A program made the translations under genes and the position numbers. Below, in pieces: positions 9,260 to 18,592 of a stretch of 64,000 bases of DNA; the stretch's first letter is position 1, and every line of letters starts with the position of its first letter. The stretch is from Mollicutes bacterium Phil14 (GTDB lineage: Bacteria > Bacillota_I > Bacilli_A > ML615J-28 > CAG-698): positions 99,393 to 163,392 of the forward strand of contig MSHB01000022.1 of assembly GCA_001940985.1 (NCBI GenBank), in the 5' to 3' direction. The notes beneath the pieces are model-generated. The model worked only from the letters and a program-made list of their open reading frames with translations. It was not told the origin of the DNA and ran no database searches.

Positions 9260-9682
9260 TTATAAATTAATACTTTTTTTCATTAATATGTGAGGGCATC
9301 CTTCATCAAAATAAATGTCACCACTTTCTAGATAGCCATTCTTTTCATAAAATTCCTTTGCTTTAATTTGACTTCCTAGAATAATTTCTTTTGCACCTCT
9401 TAAGGACAATTCTTTTTCAAAAGCCTTAAGCATTTTAGCACCAATTCCTTGCATACGATAACTTTTCAAAACAGCAACTCGGCCTATATGATATTTTGTA
9501 TCATCTTCTTTATAAGCTCTTGCGGTAGCGATGCTTTGAGAGTTATACCTAACTAATAGGTGAATTGCTTCATCATCAATACTATCAAATTCTTGTAAAA
9601 ATCCTTGCTCTTTAACAAAGACTTCTTCCCTTATCTTTTTACATTCATCATGTAAAAAATCAAAAAATTCAAATTCTAGCAT
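9260..9682 (-). CDS. GNAT-family N-acetyltransferase
   Basis: A 140-residue single-domain GNAT protein of the ElaA/YjcF-like type. Seen: an N-terminal strand with REEVFVKEQGF, the acetyl-CoA loop RMQGIGAKML (Q/RxxGxG/A), and a C-terminal KEFYEKNGYLESGDIYFDEG block. The substrate is unknown. The gene overlaps the 3' end of tyrS by 7 bases and so is translationally coupled to it and probably read from the same T-box-controlled transcript. Confidence 0.85.
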   Translation of the reverse strand: MLEFEFFDFLHDECKKIREEVFVKEQGFLQEFDSIDDEAIHLLVRYNSQSIATARAYKEDDTKYHIGRVAVLKSYRMQGIGAKMLKAFEKELSLRGAKEIILGSQIKAKEFYEKNGYLESGDIYFDEGCPHILMKKSINL

Positions 9683-10899
9683 TCTATTAAATAATAATTT
9701 TTCTTCCCACGACGAACAACAATATATTTTCCTTCAATTGCATTGTTCTTACCAATAATGCTAGTTATATCTTTATTAATTTCGCCATTAATACTAACAG
9801 CTCCATTTTCAACAAATTGTCTTCCTTCACGTTTACTTGAAGCCGCTTTAATTTCTACTAATAAATCAACAATATTTTTATCTTCTTCTAATTTTGTTCT
9901 TGTAAAATCAGCAAATGCTTGTTCTATTTCTTTAGCGTTTAATGTATTAACCTTTCCACTAAATAAAGCTTCACTAATTTTCAAAGCATTTTGATAAGCT
10001 TCTTCACCATGAATAAATTTAATTACTTCATGAGCTAATGTTTTATGAGCTTCACGTAAATGTGGTTCAACTTTATTCTTTTCTTCTAAGCGTTCAATTT
10101 CTTCTTTTGATAAAAATGTTAAGAACTTCAAATAATCTATTACTTTAGAGTCTTCAGAATTGATAAAGAATTGATACATTTCATATGGAGATGTCTTATC
10201 AGCATCTAACCAAATCGCTTTACCATTAGTTTTACCAAACTTTGTTCCATCACTTTTTGTTAACATTGGCATTGTGAAGGCATATACTTCTTTACCACTC
10301 TTTTTTCTAATAAGTTCAATACCAGCTGTTATATTACCCCATTGATCTTGTCCAGCTACTTGCATAGTAACGCCTTTATTTTCAGACAAATACCAGAAAT
10401 CCATAGCTTGCATAATCATATATGAAAATTCAGTATAAGTAATTCCTTGCTCTAATCTACGAGCAACTATATCCTTATTTAACATATAATTAACATTAAA
10501 ATATTTACCAAAATCACGCAAGAAATCAATAAAATTAATATCCTTTAACCAATCATAATTATTAACAACTTCACATCCAAACAAATTAACAAGTTGTTTC
10601 TTTAAACAATTAAAATTATGCTCTACAGTTTCTTTTTTTATCATTGGTCTTTCACTATCTGGTTTTGGATCACCAATTAATCCAGTACCACCACCAACTA
10701 AAACAATTGGATGATGTCCTGCTTCTTTTAATCTCTTACAAATTAAAAAGCTAGAAAAGTGTCCTATATGTAAAGAGTCACCAGTTGGATCAGTACCAAT
10801 ATAAAAAGTAACACCACCATTATTAATCTTGTCCTTAACAACAGGATCAGACACATCCTTTATTAATCCTCTCCATTGTAATTCTTCATAAATACCCAT
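9676..10899 (-). CDS. tyrS: Tyrosyl-tRNA synthetase
   Basis: Charges tRNA-Tyr. Class I enzyme with the HIGH-type signature DSLHIGHFSSF, the QVAGQDQWGN tRNA/Tyr-site segment, the KMSKS-like KFGKTNGKAI, and a C-terminal S4 RNA-binding domain (REGRQFVENGAVSINGE). The tracked start at 10914 would overlap the site TTGGAGGTTT; the ATG at 10899 (MGIYEELQWRG) is the better start and gives 407 residues. Expression is set by the Tyr T-box upstream. Confidence 0.97.
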   Translation of the reverse strand: MGIYEELQWRGLIKDVSDPVVKDKINNGGVTFYIGTDPTGDSLHIGHFSSFLICKRLKEAGHHPIVLVGGGTGLIGDPKPDSERPMIKKETVEHNFNCLKKQLVNLFGCEVVNNYDWLKDINFIDFLRDFGKYFNVNYMLNKDIVARRLEQGITYTEFSYMIMQAMDFWYLSENKGVTMQVAGQDQWGNITAGIELIRKKSGKEVYAFTMPMLTKSDGTKFGKTNGKAIWLDADKTSPYEMYQFFINSEDSKVIDYLKFLTFLSKEEIERLEEKNKVEPHLREAHKTLAHEVIKFIHGEEAYQNALKISEALFSGKVNTLNAKEIEQAFADFTRTKLEEDKNIVDLLVEIKAASSKREGRQFVENGAVSINGEINKDITSIIGKNNAIEGKYIVVRRGKKNYYLIEC

Positions 10900-10934
10900 T
10901 TTTAAAACCTCCAATTTTATATAATTATAATAAA

Positions 10935-11115
10935 TAAAAGTCCTCAGAAATAACTTCTAAGGACGAAAAATTCGCGGTACCACCTTAGTTTTTAGATTAA
11001 AAAATCTAAACACTCAATTATTAATAAGCTCATAAGGTGTAATTCTAAAATACCTTTGTTTAAGTTTCCACCAACCACTTAAATCTCTACTTTTCAACAA
11101 GTATTTTATACTATT
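10935..11115 (-). promoter_or_regulatory. T-box riboswitch (tyrosine), tyrS leader
   Basis: On the minus strand the T-box sequence AAGGTGGTACCGCG lies at about 10972-10987, followed by the terminator GTCCTTAGAAG...CTGAGGAC plus a T-run. The specifier triplet is TAC at 11041-11039, in the same XXX-ACC context seen in the trpS leader, which identifies tRNA-Tyr as the sensed tRNA. The leader fills the gap between ccpA and tyrS. Confidence 0.95.
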
Positions 11116-11130
11116 TCCTTAATCAACGCT

Positions 11131-12123
11131 TTATTTAGTTGATTCTCTCCAAGCAATGTCATATGCTAATAAAATCTTATCAGCTTTATGATGTCTTGCT
11201 TCTTCATCTTTCATTAATTCAGTCAAATAACTCATCGCTTTATTTCCCATTTCATAAACAGGAATTTCTGCACATGTTAATTTTGGATTAGATAATAATG
11301 CATATCTAGTATTTTGGAATCCAATTACTTGAAGTTGATCTGGAACTTTGATTCCTTTCTTAACAGCTACATTCATTAATGAAATAGCAATTGAATCACG
11401 AACAACCAAAGCAACATCAGGAACACTTTCATCAAGCATTTTATTAAAAAATACTTCATTGACACTTATATCACCACTTGAATGAATAATCTTTGGTTCT
11501 AAACCTGCTTCTCTCATAGCACGTGAATAACCACGTTGTTTCATTTCATTAAGTGTATATATATGTTCAGTTCCAATGAACACTATATCTTTATTACCAC
11601 GATCAATCATTTCTTTAGTAATCTTGTATGCACAATCTTCATAATCAACACATACACTACCGATTGTATCTTTTTGTGATAATGTATTTACAAACACTAC
11701 AGGAACTGGTGTATATTCTATTTGACGATAAATATCTTTTGTCATTTCATCGTTCATAAACAGAATTCCATCAACACTTGAGGCAATTACTTCACCCCAT
11801 AAGTCTTCTTCCATTTTAGGGTCACGGTTAATAAACAAACGAATTGTATAACCGAATTTTTTGGCTGCATCATCAATACCTTGTATCATTTCAGCAACAC
11901 TGGCTCTTGAAAGCTCTGGGATAACAACAGCTACAGTTGTAGAACGACGACTCGCAAGTCCTCGAGCATTAGCATTAGGTTTATAACCTTTATCTTTAAT
12001 AATTTTTAAGACTTTCTCTCTTGTAGCCTCTTTTACTTTTTCTGGATGGTTCAACACACGAGAAACTGTTGCCAAACTAACGCCGGCAGCACCAGCAACG
12101 TCATAAATCTTCGCTTGATTCAT
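11131..12123 (-). CDS. ccpA: LacI-family regulator, CcpA type
   Basis: A 330-residue LacI/GalR protein. The N-terminal helix-turn-helix reads YDVAGAAGVSLATVSRVLN, followed by the hinge helix NANARGLASRRS and a periplasmic-binding-protein-like effector domain. Overall similarity and its position next to tyrS, near where ccpA lies in Bacilli, favour catabolite control protein A. In that role it would bind cre sites with Ser-phosphorylated HPr. A sugar-specific LacI protein cannot be fully excluded. The start has the site GAGGGAGGCGTAAG. Confidence 0.82.
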   Translation of the reverse strand: MNQAKIYDVAGAAGVSLATVSRVLNHPEKVKEATREKVLKIIKDKGYKPNANARGLASRRSTTVAVVIPELSRASVAEMIQGIDDAAKKFGYTIRLFINRDPKMEEDLWGEVIASSVDGILFMNDEMTKDIYRQIEYTPVPVVFVNTLSQKDTIGSVCVDYEDCAYKITKEMIDRGNKDIVFIGTEHIYTLNEMKQRGYSRAMREAGLEPKIIHSSGDISVNEVFFNKMLDESVPDVALVVRDSIAISLMNVAVKKGIKVPDQLQVIGFQNTRYALLSNPKLTCAEIPVYEMGNKAMSYLTELMKDEEARHHKADKILLAYDIAWRESTK

Positions 12124-12203
12124 TCTTACGCCTCCCTCTTTTTTACTATTTTATCATAGTTTTTACCCTTTTTCAAGTAAAACACTGAAAATTTTCATTT
12201 TTT

Positions 12204-13493
12204 TCATTTTCTGTTTTTCCCATTCTTTAATATCTTCTTTATACATTCACTGATATTACCAGCCCCAATAAATAAAATTACACTATTTCTTGTCTTTTTA
12301 ATTTTTACCATTGTATGATGATTAAACTTGTTAGGATTATTAAATATAGCTTCAACTTCTTGTTCTAAACTTTTATTTCTAATTTCTCGTTTTGAAGAAA
12401 AAGTTTTTGCTAAATAAAACTCATCTGCACAATCAAATATACCTTCAAACTTACTCTTTAGTCTCAACGTTCTTGTATATGTATGTGGTTGAAAAATAAC
12501 AATTAACTTCTTATCGTAATACTTCTGCTTAATAGCACCTAAGCACTCTTTTATTTCGCTTGGATGATGAGCATAATCATCAATTATAACATTATCTAAA
12601 AAATTATATTCTTGCATTCGTCTTTTTGGCCTTTCAAACTTGTATATTTTTTCTTGAACTTTATTTAAATTCTTATTATAACAATAGTATACACTTATGG
12701 CAGCCAAAAAATCATAAATTATAAACTTACCAGGAAATGGTATTATATATCGATATCTTTTGCCTTCAATCCACACATCTAATAAATAACCATTATAGTA
12801 TGTGTCAACTATCTCACCGCGAATTGTTGAACCTTCACTAAAACCAAATGTTATTTTATTATCATGTTCGATTTTTTTGCAATATTCATCATCATTATTA
12901 ACTATTAAATTCTTACACTTTTCACTTGCTTTTTGAAAAGATTTAAAAACTTCATCAATATTATGAAAAAAATCCAAATGATCAAGATCTATATTATTAA
13001 TTACCAAAGTATCATAATCATATACTAAAAAATGATTTTTATATTCACAGGCTTCAAATATAAAATAATCATAATCCTTTTCCCCTCTTCCATAACCATC
13101 TCCGATTATTGATACTTTTCTTTCATCATTAAATAAAGTATTTATAATATGTGCAGTTGTAGTTTTACCATGTGTTCCACTTATTCCTATTTTCTTTTTG
13201 CCAAAATATTCAGAAATAAATTCATGATAATAGTATAATTTATATCCTCTTTTTAGTATCTCCTTAATTTCTACATTTTCACTATCATAACAACTACTAG
13301 CAATATATATAATATCTTCTTTTATATTATCTTTATTAAATGATTTAATCAAAATATTTCTTTCCATTAAAGATGAATCAGTAAAATAACTATCTTTTAC
13401 ATCACTTCCTAAAACCTCATTTCCTAAGTCTAACAACACTTTTGCTAAAGCGCTCATTCCTGTTCCCTTTATCCCAACAAAATAATATTTCAT
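12204..13493 (-). CDS. murC: UDP-N-acetylmuramate--L-alanine ligase
   Basis: Adds L-Ala to UDP-MurNAc in peptidoglycan precursor synthesis. Mur ligase order is clear: a Rossmann N-domain with GIKGTGMSALA, the ATP loop GISGTHGKTTTAH, and the central DDYAHHPSEI block, in a protein of 430 residues. The ATG at 13493 is placed behind AGGTGATTGTC; the tracked GTG at 13502 lies within that site. It follows ccpA with an 80-base gap and may have its own promoter. The upstream lipoprotein gene is separated from it by a hairpin. Confidence 0.95.
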   Translation of the reverse strand: MKYYFVGIKGTGMSALAKVLLDLGNEVLGSDVKDSYFTDSSLMERNILIKSFNKDNIKEDIIYIASSCYDSENVEIKEILKRGYKLYYYHEFISEYFGKKKIGISGTHGKTTTAHIINTLFNDERKVSIIGDGYGRGEKDYDYFIFEACEYKNHFLVYDYDTLVINNIDLDHLDFFHNIDEVFKSFQKASEKCKNLIVNNDDEYCKKIEHDNKITFGFSEGSTIRGEIVDTYYNGYLLDVWIEGKRYRYIIPFPGKFIIYDFLAAISVYYCYNKNLNKVQEKIYKFERPKRRMQEYNFLDNVIIDDYAHHPSEIKECLGAIKQKYYDKKLIVIFQPHTYTRTLRLKSKFEGIFDCADEFYLAKTFSSKREIRNKSLEQEVEAIFNNPNKFNHHTMVKIKKTRNSVILFIGAGNISECIKKILKNGKNRK

Positions 13494-13555
13494 GACAATC
13501 ACCTATTACAATATATGTTTTTTACCTAGCTTTCGTGATTGCATTTTAAAATAAA

Positions 13556-13576
13556 AGAGTAGAATATTCTACTCAT
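13556..13576. terminator. Palindromic terminator-like hairpin
   Basis: GAGTAGAATATTCTACTC followed on the minus strand by TTTTATTTT, downstream of the 192-aa lipoprotein gene. A near-identical stem occurs at 19643-19661. Confidence 0.55.
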
Positions 13577-13627
13577 TATTATCTCTTTCTTAAGTTAACA
13601 TTTTAAATATTTCTTACTTTCTTGCTT

Positions 13628-14206
13628 TTAATTACCTATTCTCATTACATATGTTGGATCATTATCAATAATAATTCTATAATCATATTTGAATTTGATT
13701 TTTTTATCTTCTAATAAACTATTTTCATTGTGTATTCTTATTGAATGTGGATTTTTCAAAAAGACAGTTCCATTTTCATTAACATATACTTCTTTATCAT
13801 TTCCAAATATAAAAAACCAACTTTCTTCTCCTTCAAAATAACAATCATCTAATGAGCTAAATTCTTTCACTAAATATGCTTTTTCTTTTGTTGGAGCAAG
13901 TCCATATCTTACATATATTTTTTCTACAGTATAAATATATTTATAATTATTTTGTATTAAATAATCTAATACTTCTCTTGCATACTCATCTGCTTTTAGG
14001 CTTGATTTTACATAAACGGTTGGTGATGCAAAACCATAACTTTCCTTATACAAAATATTTCCACTAGGAATTGGTAAATCTTTCACTAGATTCTCATCTA
14101 AATAATTTTCAGAAAAGAATTTATCTTCATGATATATGCTTTTTTTATTACAAGGCATCAAAAAAATCACTAATATAAGAATTAAAAATTTAATTATTTT
14201 TCTCAC
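13628..14206 (-). CDS. Putative lipoprotein of unknown function
   Basis: A 192-residue protein with a basic N-terminus, a hydrophobic stretch and a lipobox-like FLMPC ending at Cys 19, so it is probably lipid-anchored on the outer face of the membrane. The rest is soluble, rich in Tyr, Asp and Glu, with no domain I recognise. It is flanked by murC on the same strand and a divergent MBL-fold gene. No function is proposed. Confidence 0.6.
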   Translation of the reverse strand: MRKIIKFLILILVIFLMPCNKKSIYHEDKFFSENYLDENLVKDLPIPSGNILYKESYGFASPTVYVKSSLKADEYAREVLDYLIQNNYKYIYTVEKIYVRYGLAPTKEKAYLVKEFSSLDDCYFEGEESWFFIFGNDKEVYVNENGTVFLKNPHSIRIHNENSLLEDKKIKFKYDYRIIIDNDPTYVMRIGN

Positions 14207-14304
14207 AATAAATCACTTCTCTTTTTGTTAATTATAACATTATATTTTATTTTTTCAATTACCTTTTAACTATTTCATGATATAATACTCTAGAGGCGAT
14301 TATT

Positions 14305-15249
14305 ATGAATAAGTTAAAAATACATTTTTTAAATACTATTTGGAGTGATGCAATTATTTTAGAAAGCTCTAACCATTTTGCATTAGTTGATACTGCTAGT
14401 AAATTTTATTATCCTATGATTGTTGATTACTTTAATACTAATAACATAGAAGAATTAGATTTTATTCTTTTAACTCATTTTCATTCAGATCACTATGGTA
14501 ATCTTAAATCAATTATAACTGACTATAAAGTTAACACTTTATATCTAAAACAATATTGTGCTAAAGAATCAGATATAGGTGGTGGCTTTAAAACAAACGA
14601 AGAATATCTTGAACATGAAAAAATGATGTATGAAGATATCATCAAAACTGCCCAAGAGAAAAAGATTAATATCGTTTACCTTGATAGTGAAAAAAAGAAT
14701 TTAACTGATTCATATAATATAGCATTTAATGGTAATATATTAGAATTATATAATACAAACAATAACATTATGGATATATATAATGATTCTAATTCACCAT
14801 TTTATAACATTCATACTTTTAGTGAAAACTCAAATAGTATTGCTCTTTTTACTATGGTTAATAATCATACAATACTACTAGGAGCAGATTTAACTGATAA
14901 TCCTTCTGTTTGCGAAAGTGTTTCTAATCTTGCTTCTAAACTTGTTAAATATCTATTAGATAAATACAATCTAAATAATATTGATGTTTATAAATCTTGT
15001 CATCATGGTGGTGGTGGAACAAACAAGCTTTCACTTATTTCTCTTATCAAACCGAAATATGCCATAATAACAAACACTGATTCATTTTTAGATAAATGGG
15101 AAACTATTCCTAATATGAAAATAGCTAACAGTGATGTTACTATATGTAAGACTGATAAGCAACAATTTATTTTTGATTTTTCAAATAAAGATATCACATA
15201 TAATAGTATCGATTTAATATCTTTATTTTTAACATTAAATAAAAAATAA
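14305..15249 (+). CDS. Metallo-beta-lactamase-fold hydrolase
   Basis: A 314-residue protein with the MBL metal-binding motif THFHSDHYGN near residue 55, a later Asp in LLGADLTD and a His in SCHHGGGG. The arrangement resembles the ComEC-type MBL domain, but no membrane segments or signal peptide are present, so it would be cytosolic. Family members hydrolyse phosphodiesters, thioesters and other bonds; the substrate is unknown. It is divergent from the lipoprotein gene and stops at its own terminator. The site before the ATG (GAGGCGATTATT) is acceptable. Confidence 0.8.
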   Translation: MNKLKIHFLNTIWSDAIILESSNHFALVDTASKFYYPMIVDYFNTNNIEELDFILLTHFHSDHYGNLKSIITDYKVNTLYLKQYCAKESDIGGGFKTNEEYLEHEKMMYEDIIKTAQEKKINIVYLDSEKKNLTDSYNIAFNGNILELYNTNNNIMDIYNDSNSPFYNIHTFSENSNSIALFTMVNNHTILLGADLTDNPSVCESVSNLASKLVKYLLDKYNLNNIDVYKSCHHGGGGTNKLSLISLIKPKYAIITNTDSFLDKWETIPNMKIANSDVTICKTDKQQFIFDFSNKDITYNSIDLISLFLTLNKK

Positions 15250-15285
15250 TTTTATAATTAATATTATATACTAAATAGAAAAAGA

Positions 15286-15316
15286 AAAACTGAAGATTTA
15301 AACTTCAGTTTTTTTA
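15286..15316. terminator. Bidirectional terminator
   Basis: AAAACTGAAG pairs with CTTCAGTTTT between the convergent MBL and DUF308 genes. Confidence 0.8.
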
Positions 15317-15340
15317 TATCTATTAATAATCAAAAATAAG

Positions 15341-15838
15341 TTACTCCTTTTGTTCAGTTTCAACTTCTTTTCTGAAAAATACTAATGCACCATTAATAAT
15401 AAATATTATTCCTAATATAATGAAAAACCAATCCAAAAGTGCCCATTTACTTATTATTAACATTACACCTATTAAAATATTAATACAAGCATACACAATA
15501 CTTAATGTATCTAGTTTTGTTGAAATTGCTGATACTAAATCTAATATACCTTTTATAAGTAAAAGTACACCTAATATTATTAAAATTATTTCAACAAATA
15601 ACCATCCACCTAAAATAACAATAATTCCAGCTCCAATTTCAATAGCTCCAGAAGTTGTTTCTTTCTTTGTGATATTATAAATACCTAATGCAATAAGTAT
15701 TGCACCAACTATTGTCAATAACCAATTTATAACACTAGATTTTAGTACACAGAATAAAACTCCAATTAAGATATAAGCTATAGCATCAACAAACTTATAT
15801 TTAATTTCTCTTGCTTTAATTTTTGTTTCTAATTTCAC
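15341..15838 (-). CDS. DUF308/HdeD-like membrane protein
   Basis: A 165-residue protein consisting of about six hydrophobic segments arranged as repeated two-helix units with short loops (…LIGVLFCVL…, …IILGVLLLIKGILDLV…, …LGIIFIINGALVFF). This is the pattern of the DUF308 (HdeD-like) membrane family, whose function is largely unknown; HdeD is acid-resistance related in enterics. It lies downstream of the serpin gene with a 56-base gap on the same strand and could share its transcript. Confidence 0.75.
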   Translation of the reverse strand: MKLETKIKAREIKYKFVDAIAYILIGVLFCVLKSSVINWLLTIVGAILIALGIYNITKKETTSGAIEIGAGIIVILGGWLFVEIILIILGVLLLIKGILDLVSAISTKLDTLSIVYACINILIGVMLIISKWALLDWFFIILGIIFIINGALVFFRKEVETEQKE

Positions 15839-15894
15839 TATTTATCTCTCCTTTTTGTACTATTCTAATCTTTTTTCGGTTTATTGTCAAGAGT

Positions 15895-17121
15895 TTAGCC
15901 AGGATTATTCATAACACCACTAAACAAAATTGTATTATTACTATCTAAAATGTAGTAAATGAATGGTCTATTTAATTTTATATTTACCTTTTTATCAATA
16001 GGTTCGACTGATGTAGGCCCATCAATACTTGTTACTGCCGCTGCTTTTACTCCTTCTTCAGATAGTTCAATTCCAGCAACTTGTTTAATTTTTGACACTC
16101 TTAATCCAAGTTCAATATTATCTAGGCCACCTTTAAAAATTGATTTTACACCAACACTTTCCAAAGTATTATTTAAATCAAATTTTGTTATATATTTAAA
16201 TTTAGGGACAGTAATATTTAGCATAACTCTTTCCCATTTTTGTTCCATAAAATTGACATTTAAATAATCTTTAACATTCTTTCCTTCACTTGGTAAAAGA
16301 TAACATATTTTATTACCATTATGAAAATAATCATAAACCATTTCATAATCATCACTAGAAGCATATACACTTTCAACTGAATGCTTCATAAAGTAAACTT
16401 CAACGTCATTTTTATAACTATAAAAAGTATCTTTTCTTGTTAAGGATTTATCAAAAGGTTCACTCCATTTATTATTAAAATAAATTGTATTTAATAATAG
16501 TAAACTAATTGAAGAATCAATTGTATAATTGTCTTTTGTTAATTTCAAAAAATCATTAGTATTATTATTAATCCATCTAATTATATTATCTTTATCATTT
16601 TCATTACTAAAATCAGCCTTAAAACTTTCTGCATAATAACTTTCTTCTAATCGCTTTACATAATCAAGATTAATGTTACTTCCATTTTTTACCCAAATAG
16701 AATTTGCAATTTTACCTTCGCCATTTTTATTCTTATAGTAATTGTTTTCGTATAAATCTTTATTCAATTTTCTAAGTTCTTCTAAATTATTTACCCCTAG
16801 GTAATCAACAAGTTCATTATAACTAGCTCCAGTACTTCCTTCACTAAGAAGTGATAGTGCCATATATAAACTTGCTGGTGAATATATCATATTTTCTTTT
16901 TCTTTATATATATTACCAACTATTTTGAAATAAGAATCATTTATCAAACGAGTTTGTTGTGAATTTACATATGTCTTTTCTTCACTAACATTTGGATATG
17001 TAACATTTGATAACTTTTCAAATGTCTCACTATCAATATACTCTTTTGATTTACATCCTGCTAACATACTAGCAATCAGCACTAATAAGCAAACGATTAA
17101 ACCACTAATATTTTTTCTCAT
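15895..17121 (-). CDS. Serpin lipoprotein (secreted protease inhibitor)
   Basis: A 408-residue protein with a lipoprotein signal peptide ending in the lipobox MLAGC (Cys near residue 23), followed by a full serpin fold. Diagnostic blocks are SPASLYMALSLLSEG, LLLNTIYFNNKWSEPFD, NITVPKFKY, the hinge EEGVKAAAVTS and the C-terminal NRPFIYYILDSNNTILFSG. The small-residue hinge indicates an inhibitory serpin capable of loop insertion rather than a non-inhibitory one. The scissile bond cannot be fixed, but lies near IDGPTSVEP. A surface-anchored inhibitor would guard against host or neighbour proteases. The site is AGGAGGAAAGAAAA. Confidence 0.9.
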   Translation of the reverse strand: MRKNISGLIVCLLVLIASMLAGCKSKEYIDSETFEKLSNVTYPNVSEEKTYVNSQQTRLINDSYFKIVGNIYKEKENMIYSPASLYMALSLLSEGSTGASYNELVDYLGVNNLEELRKLNKDLYENNYYKNKNGEGKIANSIWVKNGSNINLDYVKRLEESYYAESFKADFSNENDKDNIIRWINNNTNDFLKLTKDNYTIDSSISLLLLNTIYFNNKWSEPFDKSLTRKDTFYSYKNDVEVYFMKHSVESVYASSDDYEMVYDYFHNGNKICYLLPSEGKNVKDYLNVNFMEQKWERVMLNITVPKFKYITKFDLNNTLESVGVKSIFKGGLDNIELGLRVSKIKQVAGIELSEEGVKAAAVTSIDGPTSVEPIDKKVNIKLNRPFIYYILDSNNTILFSGVMNNPG

Positions 17122-17173
17122 TTTTCTTTCCTCCTACTTTTATAACAATTAACAATAACATTTTTCCAATCAT

Positions 17174-17203
17174 TAAAAAAATGCCCACAATGTAGGCATT
17201 TTA
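17174..17203 (-). terminator. rplS terminator
   Basis: On the minus strand AAATGCC pairs with GGCATTT, followed by a seven-T run just past the rplS stop. Confidence 0.75.
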
Positions 17204-17206
17204 AAA

Positions 17207-17554
17207 CTATCGACGTTCTTTGATACGAGCAGCCTTTGCAGATAAAGTACGAATGTAATTTAACTTAGCACGACGAACTTTACCACGGCGAGTAACTTCG
17301 ATTTTGTCAACGCTTGGTGCATGAATAGGGAATGTTCTTTCAACTCCTATACCATAAGAATTCTTTCTTACTGTGAAAGTTTCGCTAACACCACCACCGC
17401 GTCTTTTAATTACTAGTCCTTCGAAAATTTGAATACGTTCACGATCACCTTCAACGATCTTAACATACACTTTTACATTATCACCAGGACGAAATTCAGG
17501 AAGATCTTTCTTCATGTATTCACTAGTAATAGCATTAATTAATTGTTGGCTCAT
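17207..17554 (-). CDS. rplS: 50S ribosomal protein L19
   Basis: L19 sits at the 30S-50S interface. The family segments [32 protein letters not shown] and [24 protein letters not shown] are all present. The tracked start at 17593 adds 13 implausible residues; the ATG at 17554 has the site GAAGGAGCGTGAAAACA and gives the normal 115-residue protein. Unlike many Bacilli, rplS is about 4.5 kb away from trmD rather than adjacent, and it has its own promoter. Confidence 0.97.
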   Translation of the reverse strand: MSQQLINAITSEYMKKDLPEFRPGDNVKVYVKIVEGDRERIQIFEGLVIKRRGGGVSETFTVRKNSYGIGVERTFPIHAPSVDKIEVTRRGKVRRAKLNYIRTLSAKAARIKERR

Positions 17555-17593
17555 TGTTTTCACGCTCCTTCTAGCAATGTTCATTCCTATCAA

Positions 17594-17640
17594 CTTATTT
17601 CAATAGTAGCGGAACATCGTGATGTGTTATTTTCATAACC
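17594..17640 (-). promoter_or_regulatory. Probable L19 (rplS) leader
   Basis: Between the promoter and the coding region the minus strand carries a short structured leader. It has a hairpin AACA-CATCACGATG-TT followed by CCGC and a second stem CTATT...GATAG. The position and two-stem layout resemble the Firmicutes L19 leader, an autoregulatory site. A covariance-model search would settle it. Confidence 0.55.
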
Positions 17641-17646
17641 TTACAT

Positions 17647-17675
17647 ATTATACTACAAATTACCGACCTTTGCAA
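17647..17675 (-). promoter_or_regulatory. rplS promoter
   Basis: Minus-strand TTGCAA (17670-17675), a 17-base spacer and TATAAT (17647-17652), about 10 bases upstream of the putative leader. Confidence 0.75.
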
Positions 17676-17784
17676 TACTTTTTTATAGTTTTGTATATTT
17701 TTTATACAATTAATCAATGTTTCTTTTCAGTAATTTAAAGTCTTACATACTGACTTTTTTGTATTATTACTTTTCAGAAAACTC

Positions 17785-17813
17785 TTGACCAATTTTATTA
17801 CAAATTTTATAAT
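17785..17813 (+). promoter_or_regulatory. Promoter upstream of the broken XRE gene
   Basis: TTGACC, 17 bases and TATAAT on the plus strand, about 115 bases before the pseudogene start. The 17676-17929 gap holds this promoter and a short unsupported 19-codon frame, and otherwise nothing I recognise. Confidence 0.55.
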
Positions 17814-17929
17814 ATAAAACGTATTTATTTTATTATGAGGCGCAATATTTCTATTTATTGCATCATTTCGCTGTTTGTGGGGAAGCATTTTTAGAAAAAA
17901 TGTATTATAATCTTTTTGAGGTGAAATAA

Positions 17930-18472
17930 ATGAATCAAGAAAAAATAGGAAAATTTATTGCCAATTTGCGAAAAGAGAAAGGTATAACACAAGAACAACT
18001 CGGTCAAAAACTTGGTGTCACTAACAAAACCATTTCGCGTTAGGAAAATGGCAACTATATGCCAGACGTTGAAATGTTATCATTACTTTCAAAAGAATTC
18101 GGGGTAACTATCAACGAACTTATAACAGGAGAACGACTTGGGACAGAAGAATTCAAAAAAGTCGCTGACAATAACCTTGCCTCAGCACTAAATAATAGCA
18201 ACCTTTACACTAAAAGAAAAGATTGCTTTTTTTAAGAAAAAATGGTTGCGCGAACATATTGCAACTATTGTTTTATGTATCATAGCATGGCTTGCTGTAA
18301 TAATATTATTAGCAATTAAAACACGTGCAATAATATATTTATAGTTTTAGGTGCAGTTGGCGGTTTACTTGCTGTACTGTTTTATGTGGTATCGTATAAG
18401 CGTATGATGGCATATGTGGAAAGTTGTGCATATCAAAACACTGATAACGAAATAGACAATAAAAATAAATAA
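17930..18472 (+). pseudogene. XRE-family membrane-linked regulator, degraded
   Basis: The frame opens at 17930 behind GAGGTGAAATAA with an XRE helix-turn-helix (IGKFIANLRKEKGITQ, LGVTNKTISR). It then hits TAG where the family has Trp (ISRWENG), so TGG became TAG. Further on, reading continues only after two frameshifts: one near AATAGCAACCTTTACAC, leading into TLKEKIAFFKKKW, and one near AAAACACGTGCAATAATA, leading into a membrane segment (FIVLGAVGGLLAVLFYVV). Originally it was probably an HTH protein with a C-terminal membrane region. Three independent lesions make sequencing error unlikely. Confidence 0.85.
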
Positions 18473-18506
18473 GTAATGTTATAATTACACATCTTAAGAG
18501 AAAACA

Positions 18507-18547
18507 AAAAAAGAAAGTTTGATTTCATATCATCATACTTTCTTTTT
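18507..18547. terminator. Bidirectional terminator
   Basis: AAAAAGAAAGT pairs with ACTTTCTTTTT between the pseudogene and the convergent gpsA. Confidence 0.7.
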
Positions 18548-18592
18548 ATATTTTTAATAAATGGTATTAGCTTTTATAATTCTTTTCAATTA

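Noticed and set aside
18050-18052. Stop-codon reassignment as the reason for the in-frame TAG in the XRE gene
   Set aside because: Other genes end at TAG and use TGG for Trp, and the same gene has two frameshifts as well.
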